Assembly: GCA_003284215.1 (NCBI GenBank)
Contig: QBVW01000002.1
Span: 62,001-126,000 of the forward strand
Direction of reading: 5' to 3'
DNA from: SAR86 cluster bacterium AG-313-D11
GTDB lineage: Bacteria > Pseudomonadota > Gammaproteobacteria > Magnimaribacterales > D2472
DNA: 64,000 nucleotides
Shown: positions 1-9,467 of the stretch, one piece after another
How positions within the stretch are numbered: the first letter of the stretch is position 1
How the letters are laid out: each line of letters begins with the position of its first letter
Notes under the pieces: model-generated
The model's database searches: none
What the model was told of the DNA's origin: nothing
What the model saw: only the letters and a program-made list of their open reading frames with translations
Made by a program: the position numbers and the translations under genes

Positions 1-388
1 TATAATAAGGATCCATTTGCAAAGAAATAATTGCATCCAAATCTCCAGGAGATGATTTGCCAAACCCATATATCAGAGCTGTCTCAGCATCACCCATTTG
101 AATTTTTAGCATTGATTCATACATGGCCCATGCTGCATCCATTTCTACGTGAGATTCTTTAATTGGTGGATTGGTTTGAATAGCAGATAAACCCTCCACA
201 AAGGCAAAAGCCGCACCTTGTAGATAATCACAACTACCAGAACAGGTAAAATCAATATCCTTTTGGCTGATACCCAAATCATTAAATAGCTGATGCACCA
301 CCGGCATGATGAGTTCAACCTCATTCAATGCTCCCGCATTTTTTAATATTGGATGTTGAGCATAACCAACGATAGCAACTCTTTTCAT
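1..388 (-). CDS. thiolase / lipid-transfer-protein-like thiolase, N-terminal part (runs off left edge)
   Basis: Reverse-strand open frame from ATG at 388: MKRVAIVGYAQHPILKNAGALNEVELIMPVVHQLFNDLGISQKDIDFTCSGSCDYLQGAAFAFVEG..., thiolase-superfamily N-terminus; 4-bp ATGA overlap with the upstream DUF35 gene. Confidence 0.8.
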   Translation of the reverse strand, partial: MKRVAIVGYAQHPILKNAGALNEVELIMPVVHQLFNDLGISQKDIDFTCSGSCDYLQGAAFAFVEGLSAIQTNPPIKESHVEMDAAWAMYESMLKIQMGDAETALIYGFGKSSPGDLDAIISLQMDPYY

Positions 389-885
389 GATTCGTGGAAC
401 CTCAATGTTGCAACATCTACATCTGGTTCATCGATAGGAGCAAACCATTTAATATTTTCTAAAGAATGAGTCCACTCTTCTTTAGGCTTCCAAACAGCCT
501 GAATGCGCATACCTATTCTTATGTTCTCAATATCAACATCTTGAATAAGATGTAAAAATGATATGTTCGCTCCGTCCAATCTAATCATCGCGCAAACATA
601 AGGAGGCACGATAGGATTTCCTGGAATAGGAATGTGCACCACAGTAAATGATTCTATGCAGCCTTTATCAGTCAGTGGAACCTCTATGTCAGTTGCAACT
701 CCACATCTTGGACAACTCCCTCTTGGGGGAACGTAAACTGCTTTACATTTTGGACAACCCTGGCCGACAATATTGCCTTCTTTAACCTGGTTTAAAAACC
801 TGGTCGTGGCTGAACCGGCTGTATAGAAATACTCTAAATTAATAGGTGATTCTGAATAATCTTTTGGTATATCTTCTGCGCTCAT
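385..885 (-). CDS. DUF35 / OB-fold protein with zinc ribbon (thiolase partner)
   Basis: CPKCKAVYVPPRGSCPRCG zinc ribbon followed by OB-fold region; next to thiolase. Confidence 0.85.
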   Translation of the reverse strand: MSAEDIPKDYSESPINLEYFYTAGSATTRFLNQVKEGNIVGQGCPKCKAVYVPPRGSCPRCGVATDIEVPLTDKGCIESFTVVHIPIPGNPIVPPYVCAMIRLDGANISFLHLIQDVDIENIRIGMRIQAVWKPKEEWTHSLENIKWFAPIDEPDVDVATLRFHES

Positions 886-1337
886 TTTTCTAAAGTAAAA
901 AATTTTATATCTGTAATTCTTTTTGTTGTGGTTTCAGACCAAGCAGCTGTCACTCTTGTGCCGATGCTCAAATCTGCCTCATTACAATCTGCAATCATGT
1001 GAAGCATAGAGGAGTCAGCTCCATCAAGTTTTATTAAAGCAAAGGCAAATGGCTCTTTAATCAAATGATGCTTTTGTGGGGCTTCAATCCAACTAAACGA
1101 TTCAACTGATCCTCCGGGACCAACTTCAACCATATCATTTAAAGACTCATAAGTATCAGGATCAAATTCAGCAGCGGGTGAAAAAACTTTCCCAGTACTA
1201 CTTTTGGTCCCTAAAATTGTTTGCTTTCCCAGGGCATCAAAAAACTTAGACATTACAGGCCCATTTGAGCGCTTATAGTTATACGCAAGCTCAAAGGGGG
1301 CTCTTAGCAAATCTTTTGAATCACTCATCTTCTTCAA
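882..1337 (-). CDS. DUF35-like OB-fold protein lacking the zinc-ribbon cysteines
   Basis: Same layout as the neighbouring DUF35 protein (FALIKLDGADSSMLHMI vs CAMIRLDGANISFLHLI), but the ribbon region reads GTKSSTGKVFSPAAEFDPDTY with no Cys. Confidence 0.75.
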   Translation of the reverse strand: MKKMSDSKDLLRAPFELAYNYKRSNGPVMSKFFDALGKQTILGTKSSTGKVFSPAAEFDPDTYESLNDMVEVGPGGSVESFSWIEAPQKHHLIKEPFAFALIKLDGADSSMLHMIADCNEADLSIGTRVTAAWSETTTKRITDIKFFTLEK

Positions 1338-2985
1338 CCATTGTATTTTTAGATGTGTCTATTAAAACATGTTTCATTAATTTTCCGGAAGCATTTCTTG
1401 GCAAAGGTGTATTAATTATTTTCCATTTAGAAGGCACTTTAAAATCTGCTAAGTCCTTACCAACCCATGCTGATAATTCAACATCACTCAACTGAGAGTT
1501 TTTAGTCGATACTATCGCCATAACTTCTTGGCCCAAATCATCATGAGGTATGCCAATCACTGCTGATTCCTCAATATCTATGTGAGAATCTAAAATTAAT
1601 TCAATCTCTTGAGGATAAACATTTTCAGCTCCTCTTAAAATCAAATCTGTCCGTCTTGATGATATAAAGTAAAGCGAGCCTTTCTTGTATCCCCAGTCTC
1701 CAGTGCGTAACCATCGATCGTTGGTGAGAGCTGCAGCAGATGCTTCTGGATTATTGTAATAACCCAGCATTACCGATGGGCTTTGAACATGTATCTCACC
1801 TTCTACAGAATCCGCTGTAATTAACTTACCCTCTTCATCCCTTAATTCAATTTTAATGCTTGGCATTGATTGACCGGGTGAAGAAGGTTCTGCTTTGAGT
1901 GTTTCACCCCAATTAATAATAGTAATGGCGCCTGATTCAGTAAGCCCATAACCGTAACCAAAACTATACTCAGAATTGGGAAAAACTCCTTTTGTTCTTT
2001 CAATTAGTTCAGGAGGCATGGGAGCTCCGCCGCCACCAACAACCAATACGCTCTCAAGATTTAAGTTTTTTACTTCAGCCTCATCTAACAATCTCTTAAG
2101 GGCTGTTGGCACAGCTCCACCCCAAGAAGTAACGCTAAATTTTTGTATTAATTTAATCACCTTATCTGCTAAAAATCTTCCGTCATAAACCAGGGTTGTG
2201 GAACCTGCAAATAAGCTGGTTACAGCTCCCGCAGATAAACCTGAAACATGAAATAAAGGAGATGTGAGTAAGCTGGTTGGAGTATTCTTTGACCAATCTA
2301 TCCCATTACTTGATGAATGCTGAGAAACAGCTGCACCTTGCAACATTTGTAAGGTTGAATTGGCGATCATGGATCGATGCGAGGTCATCACACCCTTGGG
2401 TGTTCCTGTTGTACCAGAGGTATATAAAAGACAGGCACACTCATCTTCGTCAATACGTATAAAGGACTTAAGTTCTTCGGCGCATGAAGATAAATCTAAA
2501 TCTTCAAAAATGAGGATTGGATGCTTTGCTTGATCAGCAATCCTATCAAACCGTTTTTGATCACAAACAATAAAATTTGGATCAGCAGCATCTATGGCCT
2601 TGATAGCTTCAGAACCTTTCCACCAACCATTTAAACCGCAAGCGATTGCACCAATGCTTACAGTAGCCCAGAAAAATATAATCCATTCAGGGCAATTTGC
2701 AGCATAAATAGCAACTCTGTCTCCAGATTTAACATTATGTTGTGATTGCAAAATATAAGCTGCCTTTTTTACCAATGTCAGATGTTGAGTAAAACTTATA
2801 ACTTTATCTTGATAGATCAAATAAGGTTTTTCGCCATGGCTTACAGAGAGCTCAATAAAATCGACCAATGATCTAGGTCGATTTTTAAAAACATCCATAT
2901 TTACACCAAGAACATTTTCTTGATGAATTTCAAAAAAGGATTGGCTGTCTACTAGAGCTTGTATGTATTTATCAGAATGCATCAT
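1321..2985 (-). CDS. AMP-binding acyl-CoA synthetase
   Basis: LLYTSGTTGTPKGVMTSHR, GYGLTES, RTGDWGYKKG, PRNASGKLMK motifs. Confidence 0.92.
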   Translation of the reverse strand: MMHSDKYIQALVDSQSFFEIHQENVLGVNMDVFKNRPRSLVDFIELSVSHGEKPYLIYQDKVISFTQHLTLVKKAAYILQSQHNVKSGDRVAIYAANCPEWIIFFWATVSIGAIACGLNGWWKGSEAIKAIDAADPNFIVCDQKRFDRIADQAKHPILIFEDLDLSSCAEELKSFIRIDEDECACLLYTSGTTGTPKGVMTSHRSMIANSTLQMLQGAAVSQHSSSNGIDWSKNTPTSLLTSPLFHVSGLSAGAVTSLFAGSTTLVYDGRFLADKVIKLIQKFSVTSWGGAVPTALKRLLDEAEVKNLNLESVLVVGGGGAPMPPELIERTKGVFPNSEYSFGYGYGLTESGAITIINWGETLKAEPSSPGQSMPSIKIELRDEEGKLITADSVEGEIHVQSPSVMLGYYNNPEASAAALTNDRWLRTGDWGYKKGSLYFISSRRTDLILRGAENVYPQEIELILDSHIDIEESAVIGIPHDDLGQEVMAIVSTKNSQLSDVELSAWVGKDLADFKVPSKWKIINTPLPRNASGKLMKHVLIDTSKNTMVEEDE

Positions 2986-3146
2986 TGGGATTTTACTATC
3001 TTATAAATACATTCATCAATCAACGAGTATCAACTGGTTTTTTTTTGTCAATAATTCTGATAAATTTTCCAAGATTGTTCGTAAACTCCTGATTCGTTAT
3101 AGTTGATTAGATACAATGAAATAACTTAATTTTATATAGAAAGAAC

Positions 3147-3911
3147 ATGGCAGATAAAAACATACAACCATTAGCTGTAATCACAGGTGGTGCCTCAGGC
3201 ATTGGCTTGAGTGCAGTGAAGAGATTTTTAGATGAAGGCTATGAAGTACTAATACTCGATGCTAATAAAGATGCTGGAGATCAGTTAATAAATAGCCTTA
3301 GATCAGATACTTATAATTTAAATTTTGTACATTGTGACATTACCAACCATACCCAAATAGATATGGTTTTTGCCGACTTGCAAGCAAATAATCGTCCAGC
3401 ACATGTGCTTGTGAATTGTGCTGGTATCAGTCCAGCTCTGAATCCATTGCATCAATATTCAGTTGAGGAATGGCATAGAACCATCGATATTAATTTACAT
3501 GGCACCTTTTATGCCTGTCGAGAATTCTTAAAACTGGCAACCGCGCAAAAGATTGATGCAGGAGCAATTGTGAATGTTGCCTCGATCATGGGAGTAAGAG
3601 CGAGTGCAGCCCAAGCACCCTATGCAGCATCGAAGCATGCAGTGGTGGGTTTGACCAAATCAATTGCACAAGACTATGCCACCATGAACATTAGAGCAAA
3701 TGCCATTGGTCCAGGTGTCATCGATACACCCATGAATACTGAACTCATGAAAGATGAAAACATCATGCAATACATGCTGCAACGCATTCCTATGAATCGA
3801 GTTGCAACATCAGACGAAGTGGCCAACTTAATTTATTTCTTAGCATCATCCGAGGCATCTTATATAACTGGATCCTACTACCCTATTGACGGTGGGTATC
3901 TTGCAAGCTGA
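3147..3911 (+). CDS. short-chain dehydrogenase/reductase
   Basis: TGGASGIG cofactor motif, YAASK catalytic motif, C-terminal YYPIDGGYLAS. Confidence 0.92.
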   Translation: MADKNIQPLAVITGGASGIGLSAVKRFLDEGYEVLILDANKDAGDQLINSLRSDTYNLNFVHCDITNHTQIDMVFADLQANNRPAHVLVNCAGISPALNPLHQYSVEEWHRTIDINLHGTFYACREFLKLATAQKIDAGAIVNVASIMGVRASAAQAPYAASKHAVVGLTKSIAQDYATMNIRANAIGPGVIDTPMNTELMKDENIMQYMLQRIPMNRVATSDEVANLIYFLASSEASYITGSYYPIDGGYLAS

Positions 3912-4725
3912 TATTTTTACAAACAAAACTGCTTTAATCACTGGCGCTGCCAGTGGAATTGGCAGAGGCCTAGCATTGCATGCTGCAAAACTTCAAATGA
4001 ATGTTGTCTTAATGGACCTGAATGAAGATGGTTTAAATGAGACCCATAATCTTATGGCTGAATGTCCCTCCATGATCATCCAGTGTGATGTATCTAACTT
4101 AGAGGATTTTTCAAAAGCGAAAGAAAAAATTGCAAGTGAGTTTGGTACAGTTCATTTCCTCTTTAATAATGCAGGAATCTTTTTAGAGGGTCGAGCCTGG
4201 AAAGCTGATCAAAAAAACTGGCAACGAATTATTGATGTAAATTTAATGAGTGTAATTTATGGCTTAAATCTCTTTGTTGACGAGATGATTGCCAGCCAAG
4301 AGCGTTGTCATATTATCAATACATCCTCCATGGCAGGTATCATCGTTGGCCCTGCCCTTGCTCCTTATACAACCACTAAGCATGCAGTTGTAGGCTTAAC
4401 CCGAACCTTGCATGAGGACCTAGCAGGCAATGATATGGTCGGTGTATCTGTGCTCTGCCCTGGATTGGTTCAAACCAACATCATTGAAAGAGATCACCTT
4501 GGCTTAGACCTTGATGAATCCTCAATCGACCAACATGAAAGTGCTAAGAACAATGCACAGTGGCTTGCCGATGGCGTTAAAGAGGGCATGACTCCTGAAG
4601 ATCTGGCAACCATTGTTTTTAAGAAAATTGAAAACAATGAATTTTGGATTTTGACTCATCCAGAGTTTGTAGAGGTTTACTCAGGCTACTCAACAGAACT
4701 TATTGAATCGTCAACCAAAGAATAA
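3886..4725 (+). CDS. short-chain dehydrogenase/reductase
   Basis: TGAASGIGRG, NNAG, YTTTK motifs. ORF-track start is TTG at 3886; TTG at 3901 with GGTGGG just upstream is also plausible. Confidence 0.88.
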   Translation: MTVGILQADIFTNKTALITGAASGIGRGLALHAAKLQMNVVLMDLNEDGLNETHNLMAECPSMIIQCDVSNLEDFSKAKEKIASEFGTVHFLFNNAGIFLEGRAWKADQKNWQRIIDVNLMSVIYGLNLFVDEMIASQERCHIINTSSMAGIIVGPALAPYTTTKHAVVGLTRTLHEDLAGNDMVGVSVLCPGLVQTNIIERDHLGLDLDESSIDQHESAKNNAQWLADGVKEGMTPEDLATIVFKKIENNEFWILTHPEFVEVYSGYSTELIESSTKE

Positions 4726-4728
4726 AAA

Positions 4729-5775
4729 CTACTTACTTTTATTTATAGATCTAAGAATGGGATTAAAAGGAACAATTTTAAAGTTTTGATTCTTCAGCTC
4801 TTCCCCATCATAGTTATAACCGTCCTGAGCGACCATTAAACCCTTAGAAAATTTTCCTCTTAGATTGAAGTTTGTAACGTCAATGCCGTCGGTTTCTGAT
4901 GTGCCATCAATGCCTTCTGGGTCATCGTCAATAGTAAAACTTGAGATAAATTCGTGAGGATACATTCGATTATAAACGTTGTATTTATTATCTCCTTGGG
5001 ATGAAAGTAAGATATAACCCTCTTTTTCAGAAGTTTTATAGATTGTAAGCCCCTCTGGATCACCGCCAATATTTCCCTTTCGAGAATCCACAATAAAGGG
5101 ACTTTCAAATGGAAATTCATTATTTAAGTTGTAGGCTTTTAAAACACCATTCACCTCTTCCTCTGAAATAAATACCGTCTTATTTTCATCATCAAAAACA
5201 CAGCCTTCTGATTCGCCTCCATTGCTGAAAGTGCCTATTAGTGTTCGAGTCTGAGGTACCCACAACTCAACTCGAGGACCTTTATCCTCTGTAATGAAAA
5301 CGATCGGCACTCCATCAATCAAGCCGGCGCAAATACCATAAACATCTATGTTAGTTTGAATGGTCATTGACCTAGTAGCAATACCGAAAAGATTACCTGA
5401 TTGCGGAAGATTATTAAAAAAATCTTGCTGATTAAATTCCCAAAACTCAATTGATTTAGCTGTTCTATTTGACGCAGCCACATAAATTTTATTATCAACC
5501 TGTCTTACATCAATATTATTTATTTCACCAAGCGCAGCATATGATATTTTTTTTCCAGAAAGATCATATGAATAGACTCCTGCTCGTTTATCAGTTCCAA
5601 GAATTATTGACTGCTGTGGGTTGCTAAAATTAATAACTATTGCCGGGTCATCTGCAGCATCACCACTCGTTGTAACTGGCTCCGTCTCAGCAATCGCAAT
5701 GATAGAGTTATTATCGGAACACCCCACGAACAAGAAAATATTTAGTATTAAGGATAGTTTTATAAATTTAGACAT
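4729..5775 (-). CDS. beta-propeller (3-)phytase, lipoprotein signal
   Basis: LFVGC lipobox; BPP-like stretches DDPAIVINFSNPQQSIILGTDKRAGVYSYDLSGK, INNIDVR, GGDPEGLTIY, DDPEGIDGTSETDGIDV. Confidence 0.85.
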   Translation of the reverse strand: MSKFIKLSLILNIFLFVGCSDNNSIIAIAETEPVTTSGDAADDPAIVINFSNPQQSIILGTDKRAGVYSYDLSGKKISYAALGEINNIDVRQVDNKIYVAASNRTAKSIEFWEFNQQDFFNNLPQSGNLFGIATRSMTIQTNIDVYGICAGLIDGVPIVFITEDKGPRVELWVPQTRTLIGTFSNGGESEGCVFDDENKTVFISEEEVNGVLKAYNLNNEFPFESPFIVDSRKGNIGGDPEGLTIYKTSEKEGYILLSSQGDNKYNVYNRMYPHEFISSFTIDDDPEGIDGTSETDGIDVTNFNLRGKFSKGLMVAQDGYNYDGEELKNQNFKIVPFNPILRSINKSK

Positions 5776-5813
5776 ATTGGCATTGTAACTCCAACGCTCT
5801 TGTATTTAAATTT

Positions 5814-6743
5814 TTAGAATTTGTGCTCTATGCCAATTGAAAAAATATCTTTAGCTTTTCTTTTATTAAAAGACTCTAGTTGAGAATAGAATGTAAAGAT
5901 CTTGGATGATTTCCTTAACTGATAATCGTAGCCGATTGTTGTATGCTTGCCTGAATCAATTTTCATGCTTGATGAGGCGCGCTGAATTTTGAATGTACCT
6001 TTTGGACCAATTCTTCTTGAGAAACTAATCACATGACCATTCTTTGTCATGCCCGATGCAAGATTTTTAGTCTTCTGATTTAGCAGCCCGAGCTTTGATT
6101 TGTCTAGTGGAATTAAAATCGCGAGTCTTGAGGCGTCATACCCCTTCATTGAGTCGTCAACCCCAATAGCTGCTTGAAATAGATTTCCAGAAAAATTGAC
6201 TGAGTAAGATCTATACTTCTTGTCTGAAGATGAGGGATTCTTGATGGAATTGAATGTTGCAGAAATCTTACCCATGTACTTTGGGGTCGTGTAACCAATA
6301 AAATCTTCTAAACGATTTTCACCATGCAAAATATTTTTTATGTCAGGAGCCAGGTCATTGAATAGATCTATTTTTAATTGAGATTTTTTGAAAGCGGAAT
6401 CATGTGTACCAGCAAAAAGCATGCCTAAATCTGTTTGAATACCAACAAAAGTATTTCGCTGCTTTAAGGTCCCATCATCGCCTCTCGCCTTTCCGTCAAC
6501 GGGATCAAATTGATACTCTGCTTGATAAACTAACTTAAGTTTAGAGTTATCTGATAATAAGAAGCTACCTTTAATGCCAAATCTTGAGGCATTATTATTT
6601 ACATCGGTTTTATTACCATTTATATCATTTGAAGTAGATTGATAATCAATAAATACTTTTCCATACCAATCATGTGATGCATAAAGCTGATTGTTAATTC
6701 CAAATATTATAAAAACTGCAACATAAAAAGACCTAAGAGCCAT
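5814..6743 (-). CDS. gram-negative porin
   Basis: Signal peptide, GKVFIDYQST..., SRFGIKGSFLLSDNSKLKLVYQAEYQFD, C-terminal Phe (GIEHKF). Confidence 0.82.
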   Translation of the reverse strand: MALRSFYVAVFIIFGINNQLYASHDWYGKVFIDYQSTSNDINGNKTDVNNNASRFGIKGSFLLSDNSKLKLVYQAEYQFDPVDGKARGDDGTLKQRNTFVGIQTDLGMLFAGTHDSAFKKSQLKIDLFNDLAPDIKNILHGENRLEDFIGYTTPKYMGKISATFNSIKNPSSSDKKYRSYSVNFSGNLFQAAIGVDDSMKGYDASRLAILIPLDKSKLGLLNQKTKNLASGMTKNGHVISFSRRIGPKGTFKIQRASSSMKIDSGKHTTIGYDYQLRKSSKIFTFYSQLESFNKRKAKDIFSIGIEHKF

Positions 6744-6746
6744 TCT

Positions 6747-7997
6747 TTAGACTCCAAAAATAATTCTTAGTAGTACGTAGAATAAAACAGTAAAGGCAGC
6801 TCCCGCGGGGATTGTTACAAGCCATGAGGCTATAATTCTTTTGATTGATGCAAAATCAAGATGCTCCGCTCCCTTTGCCAAACCAACACCTATAACGCCA
6901 CCAACTAAAGTATGAGTTGTTGAGATTGGGAAGCCTAAATAAGATGCAGCTACTACAGTTGATGCAGTTGCCATTTCTGCTGAAAATCCAAGGCTTGGTG
7001 TTAATGCAGTAATTTTCCTGCCTACAGTTTTGATAACTCTTGATCCAAGGGTAGCCAAACCGAAAACTATACCAATACCACCGACAAATAAAACCCAGGG
7101 ACTAATAGCTGCCTTGGAACCAATTTCACCAGTATCAACAACACTAACAATTGCAGCCAATGGGCCAATTGCATTAGCCACGTCATTAGAGCCATGAGCA
7201 AAGGCCATAGCACTGGCTGAAACTATCATTAGCAATCCAAATGCAAATTCAATACCGCCCTCTCGCATAATTTGTTCTTTGTTATTTCTTAGGAAGAATG
7301 ATGTTGCCAGCCCAACCAGGGAACTGAATATTGCAATGAATAAATAAACTTCATTATCACTGAACTCAACTCCAACATGCTTTAAACCCTTTCTTGCTGT
7401 GACTAGGGAAATTACAGCAGCGACAAGAAAGCTATAAAAAGGGATGTACTTTATTGCAGCTTCTCCAGGATTAGATCTATCTAAAATAAGTTTTTTAGCT
7501 GAAATATATAGACCAAATGCTAATGTCCCTGAAAATAGCGGAGAAGTAACCCAGCTCATAGCAATATTTCCTACTTTTCCCCATGAGACTGCATCAACAC
7601 CCTTAGTAATTAATACAAAACCAATAATGGATCCAACTATCGTATGTGTGGTTGAAACAGGCCACCCTCTCAAACTGGCAACGTATAACCAAGTACCTCC
7701 TGCTAGGAGCGCAGATAACATACCAATAACAAATATATTTGTTTCATTCACATATAACTGAGGATCTACGATACCTTTTCTAATTGTAGATGTGACTTCG
7801 CCACCTGCGAGGAAAGCACCTAAAAACTCAAATATTGCTGCAATGATAATTGCTTGCTTAATTGTGATTGCTTTACTTCCTACTGAAGTACCCATGGAAT
7901 TAGCGACATCATTTGCTCCAATGCCAAAAGCCATAAAAAAGCCAATAAAACCAGCTATAAGTAATATTGTATAAGGTTCTAAAAATAAGGTTTCCAT
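6747..7997 (-). CDS. pit: inorganic phosphate transporter, PiT family
   Basis: Duplicated signatures GANDVANSMGTSVGSKAI and HGSNDVANAIGPLAAI; GWPVSTTHTIVGSIIG and GFPISTTHTLVGGVIG. Confidence 0.94.
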   Translation of the reverse strand: METLFLEPYTILLIAGFIGFFMAFGIGANDVANSMGTSVGSKAITIKQAIIIAAIFEFLGAFLAGGEVTSTIRKGIVDPQLYVNETNIFVIGMLSALLAGGTWLYVASLRGWPVSTTHTIVGSIIGFVLITKGVDAVSWGKVGNIAMSWVTSPLFSGTLAFGLYISAKKLILDRSNPGEAAIKYIPFYSFLVAAVISLVTARKGLKHVGVEFSDNEVYLFIAIFSSLVGLATSFFLRNNKEQIMREGGIEFAFGLLMIVSASAMAFAHGSNDVANAIGPLAAIVSVVDTGEIGSKAAISPWVLFVGGIGIVFGLATLGSRVIKTVGRKITALTPSLGFSAEMATASTVVAASYLGFPISTTHTLVGGVIGVGLAKGAEHLDFASIKRIIASWLVTIPAGAAFTVLFYVLLRIIFGV

Positions 7998-8087
7998 ATT
8001 AAAAAATTAAGTAATTAAATATGGTGTTAATTAAACTAGATTAATATGAAAACTAAATTTCATTTTTGTAACATTTTAATGAACCAA

Positions 8088-8104
8088 ATGACGTCAAAAT
8101 GACA
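8088..8104 (-). promoter_or_regulatory. putative Pho box (two 11-bp units) upstream of pit-porin-phytase
   Basis: Minus strand reads TGTCATTTTGA|CGTCATTTGGT, resembling PhoB-type 11-bp repeats, about 90 bp upstream of the pit start codon. Confidence 0.5.
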
Positions 8105-8152
8105 CCATTTATCCATCGTAATGATTGACGTTAATTTAAGAGGTATATTTTT

Positions 8153-8278
8153 TTAAGAGAAAAATATTACAGCTGCTAAAACAATCCACATAGAAAAAAA
8201 TCCAAACATTTGCATTTCATTTAATTTGGATGTTTTTGGGAGCAAGCCCTGCTGTTTAAGTACTTTTTTTGTATTCAT
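8153..8278 (-). CDS. small hypothetical membrane protein, 41 aa
   Basis: Not in the supplied ORF track. ATG at 8278-8276, TAA at 8155-8153: MNTKKVLKQQGLLPKTSKLNEMQMFGFFSMWIVLAAVIFFS with a C-terminal hydrophobic segment. Confidence 0.4.
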   Translation of the reverse strand: MNTKKVLKQQGLLPKTSKLNEMQMFGFFSMWIVLAAVIFFS

Positions 8279-8294
8279 AATTCTAGTTTCGTTT

Positions 8295-8322
8295 GTGACA
8301 CATTAATGACACACAAATGACA
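8295..8322 (-). promoter_or_regulatory. putative Pho box (three 11-bp units)
   Basis: Minus strand TGTCATTTGTG|TGTCATTAATG|TGTCAC: three TGTCA(T/C) motifs at exact 11-bp spacing; TAGAAT lies just downstream. Confidence 0.6.
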
Positions 8323-8394
8323 CAATACATGAATTTATTGATAAGTGCTACATTTATTTGTTTTTTTTACAACAAATGTCGATAATAAGAAATC

Positions 8395-8988
8395 ATGCAA
8401 AAACCCAAGCAAAAAAGAAGCATAGAACGTATTAAGAAGATATTAGATGCGTCCAATGATCTGTTGAGTGAAGGCAGTGTTGAATCTCTAACGATTGCAA
8501 AAATTTCTGAATTTGCAGATTTAAAACGCACCTCTACTTATAAATTCTTTGAAACCCCAGATGAGATAAAGCAGGCCTTAATTAAGAGATATATTCAGGA
8601 TTGCAATACACATCTTAAAAAAAATCTAACCGAAAATTCAGAGGGTGATTATTTTACGTGTTTAAAAAAATGTGTTGTCTCGATCATTGAATTCTTTCAA
8701 AGTAATGCTGGCGCACAAAAGCTAATCCTTGAAAACACTGTCTCCCCTCCTGTCTTGAGTTCAGATCTACATGAGATAGCAGAAACTATATTGGAACACA
8801 TAGAAAAATCTGTGGGGCTGCCAAATATGTTTAATAAATCGGGAGTTTTTTTAGTGGTGACTCAAATTGTTATCTCTATCCTCTCATTGAACACTAAAGA
8901 AAATTCGGGGCTTACTGATGTAGGTCTAAATGAAGCAGTCCGCGCTGCTAATGCCTATCTTTTGAGTTGTATTGCAACACCCGCTTAG
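8395..8988 (+). CDS. TetR-family transcriptional regulator
   Basis: N-terminal HTH: KRSIERIKKILDASNDLLSEGSVESLTIAKISEFADLKRTSTYKFFETPDEI. Confidence 0.85.
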   Translation: MQKPKQKRSIERIKKILDASNDLLSEGSVESLTIAKISEFADLKRTSTYKFFETPDEIKQALIKRYIQDCNTHLKKNLTENSEGDYFTCLKKCVVSIIEFFQSNAGAQKLILENTVSPPVLSSDLHEIAETILEHIEKSVGLPNMFNKSGVFLVVTQIVISILSLNTKENSGLTDVGLNEAVRAANAYLLSCIATPA

Positions 8989-9467
8989 GGACTGCCTGCA
9001 AAAATTACCTTGAGTAATTCTTCATCTATTTGCAAGTTCAAGGATGAGCGACCGGAAAATGTGGTTTCTTTGATCAACCACTGGTTACCAATTTTTTGAT
9101 ACACATCATGATACTCGCCCTGCAAGGTTGTGATTAATGAATTTTCTGTGTTAATCAAATTGTAGGTCAGCGACCAGTGACCAGTTGCATGGCTGGCATC
9201 GATGATTTTAATAATTGGGTTATGCGCATGATGAGATTCAAGCATATAGTCATGGCATGCAGCCTCTTGAAAAACTTTTGCTAGGTCATCTCTATTTGTA
9301 AAAGAGCCCACTGGCCCGTAATCAATTTTGCAATCAGAGATAATAAAGGTTTCGGTCATAGCCTGTACATCTTTTGCATCACATGCATTGAGATAGGTAT
9401 GTTTTAAATGTTGGATAGCCAGAATATCCTCTAGCTCTTGAACACGTTTTTCCAAATTACTATTCAT
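8985..9467 (-). CDS. SnoaL-like / nuclear transport factor 2-like protein
   Basis: LEDILAIQHLKHTYLNACDAKDVQAMTETFI...CKIDYGPVG... SnoaL_4-like pattern. Confidence 0.75.
   Translation of the reverse strand: MNSNLEKRVQELEDILAIQHLKHTYLNACDAKDVQAMTETFIISDCKIDYGPVGSFTNRDDLAKVFQEAACHDYMLESHHAHNPIIKIIDASHATGHWSLTYNLINTENSLITTLQGEYHDVYQKIGNQWLIKETTFSGRSSLNLQIDEELLKVIFAGSP

Noticed and set aside
1265-1495. 76-aa plus-strand ORF opposite acyl-CoA synthetase/DUF35
   Set aside because: Antisense to well supported genes; no recognisable motif. The same applies to most other short track ORFs overlapping larger genes (e.g. 1976, 7444, 11527, 17xxx-18397 minus, 52636).
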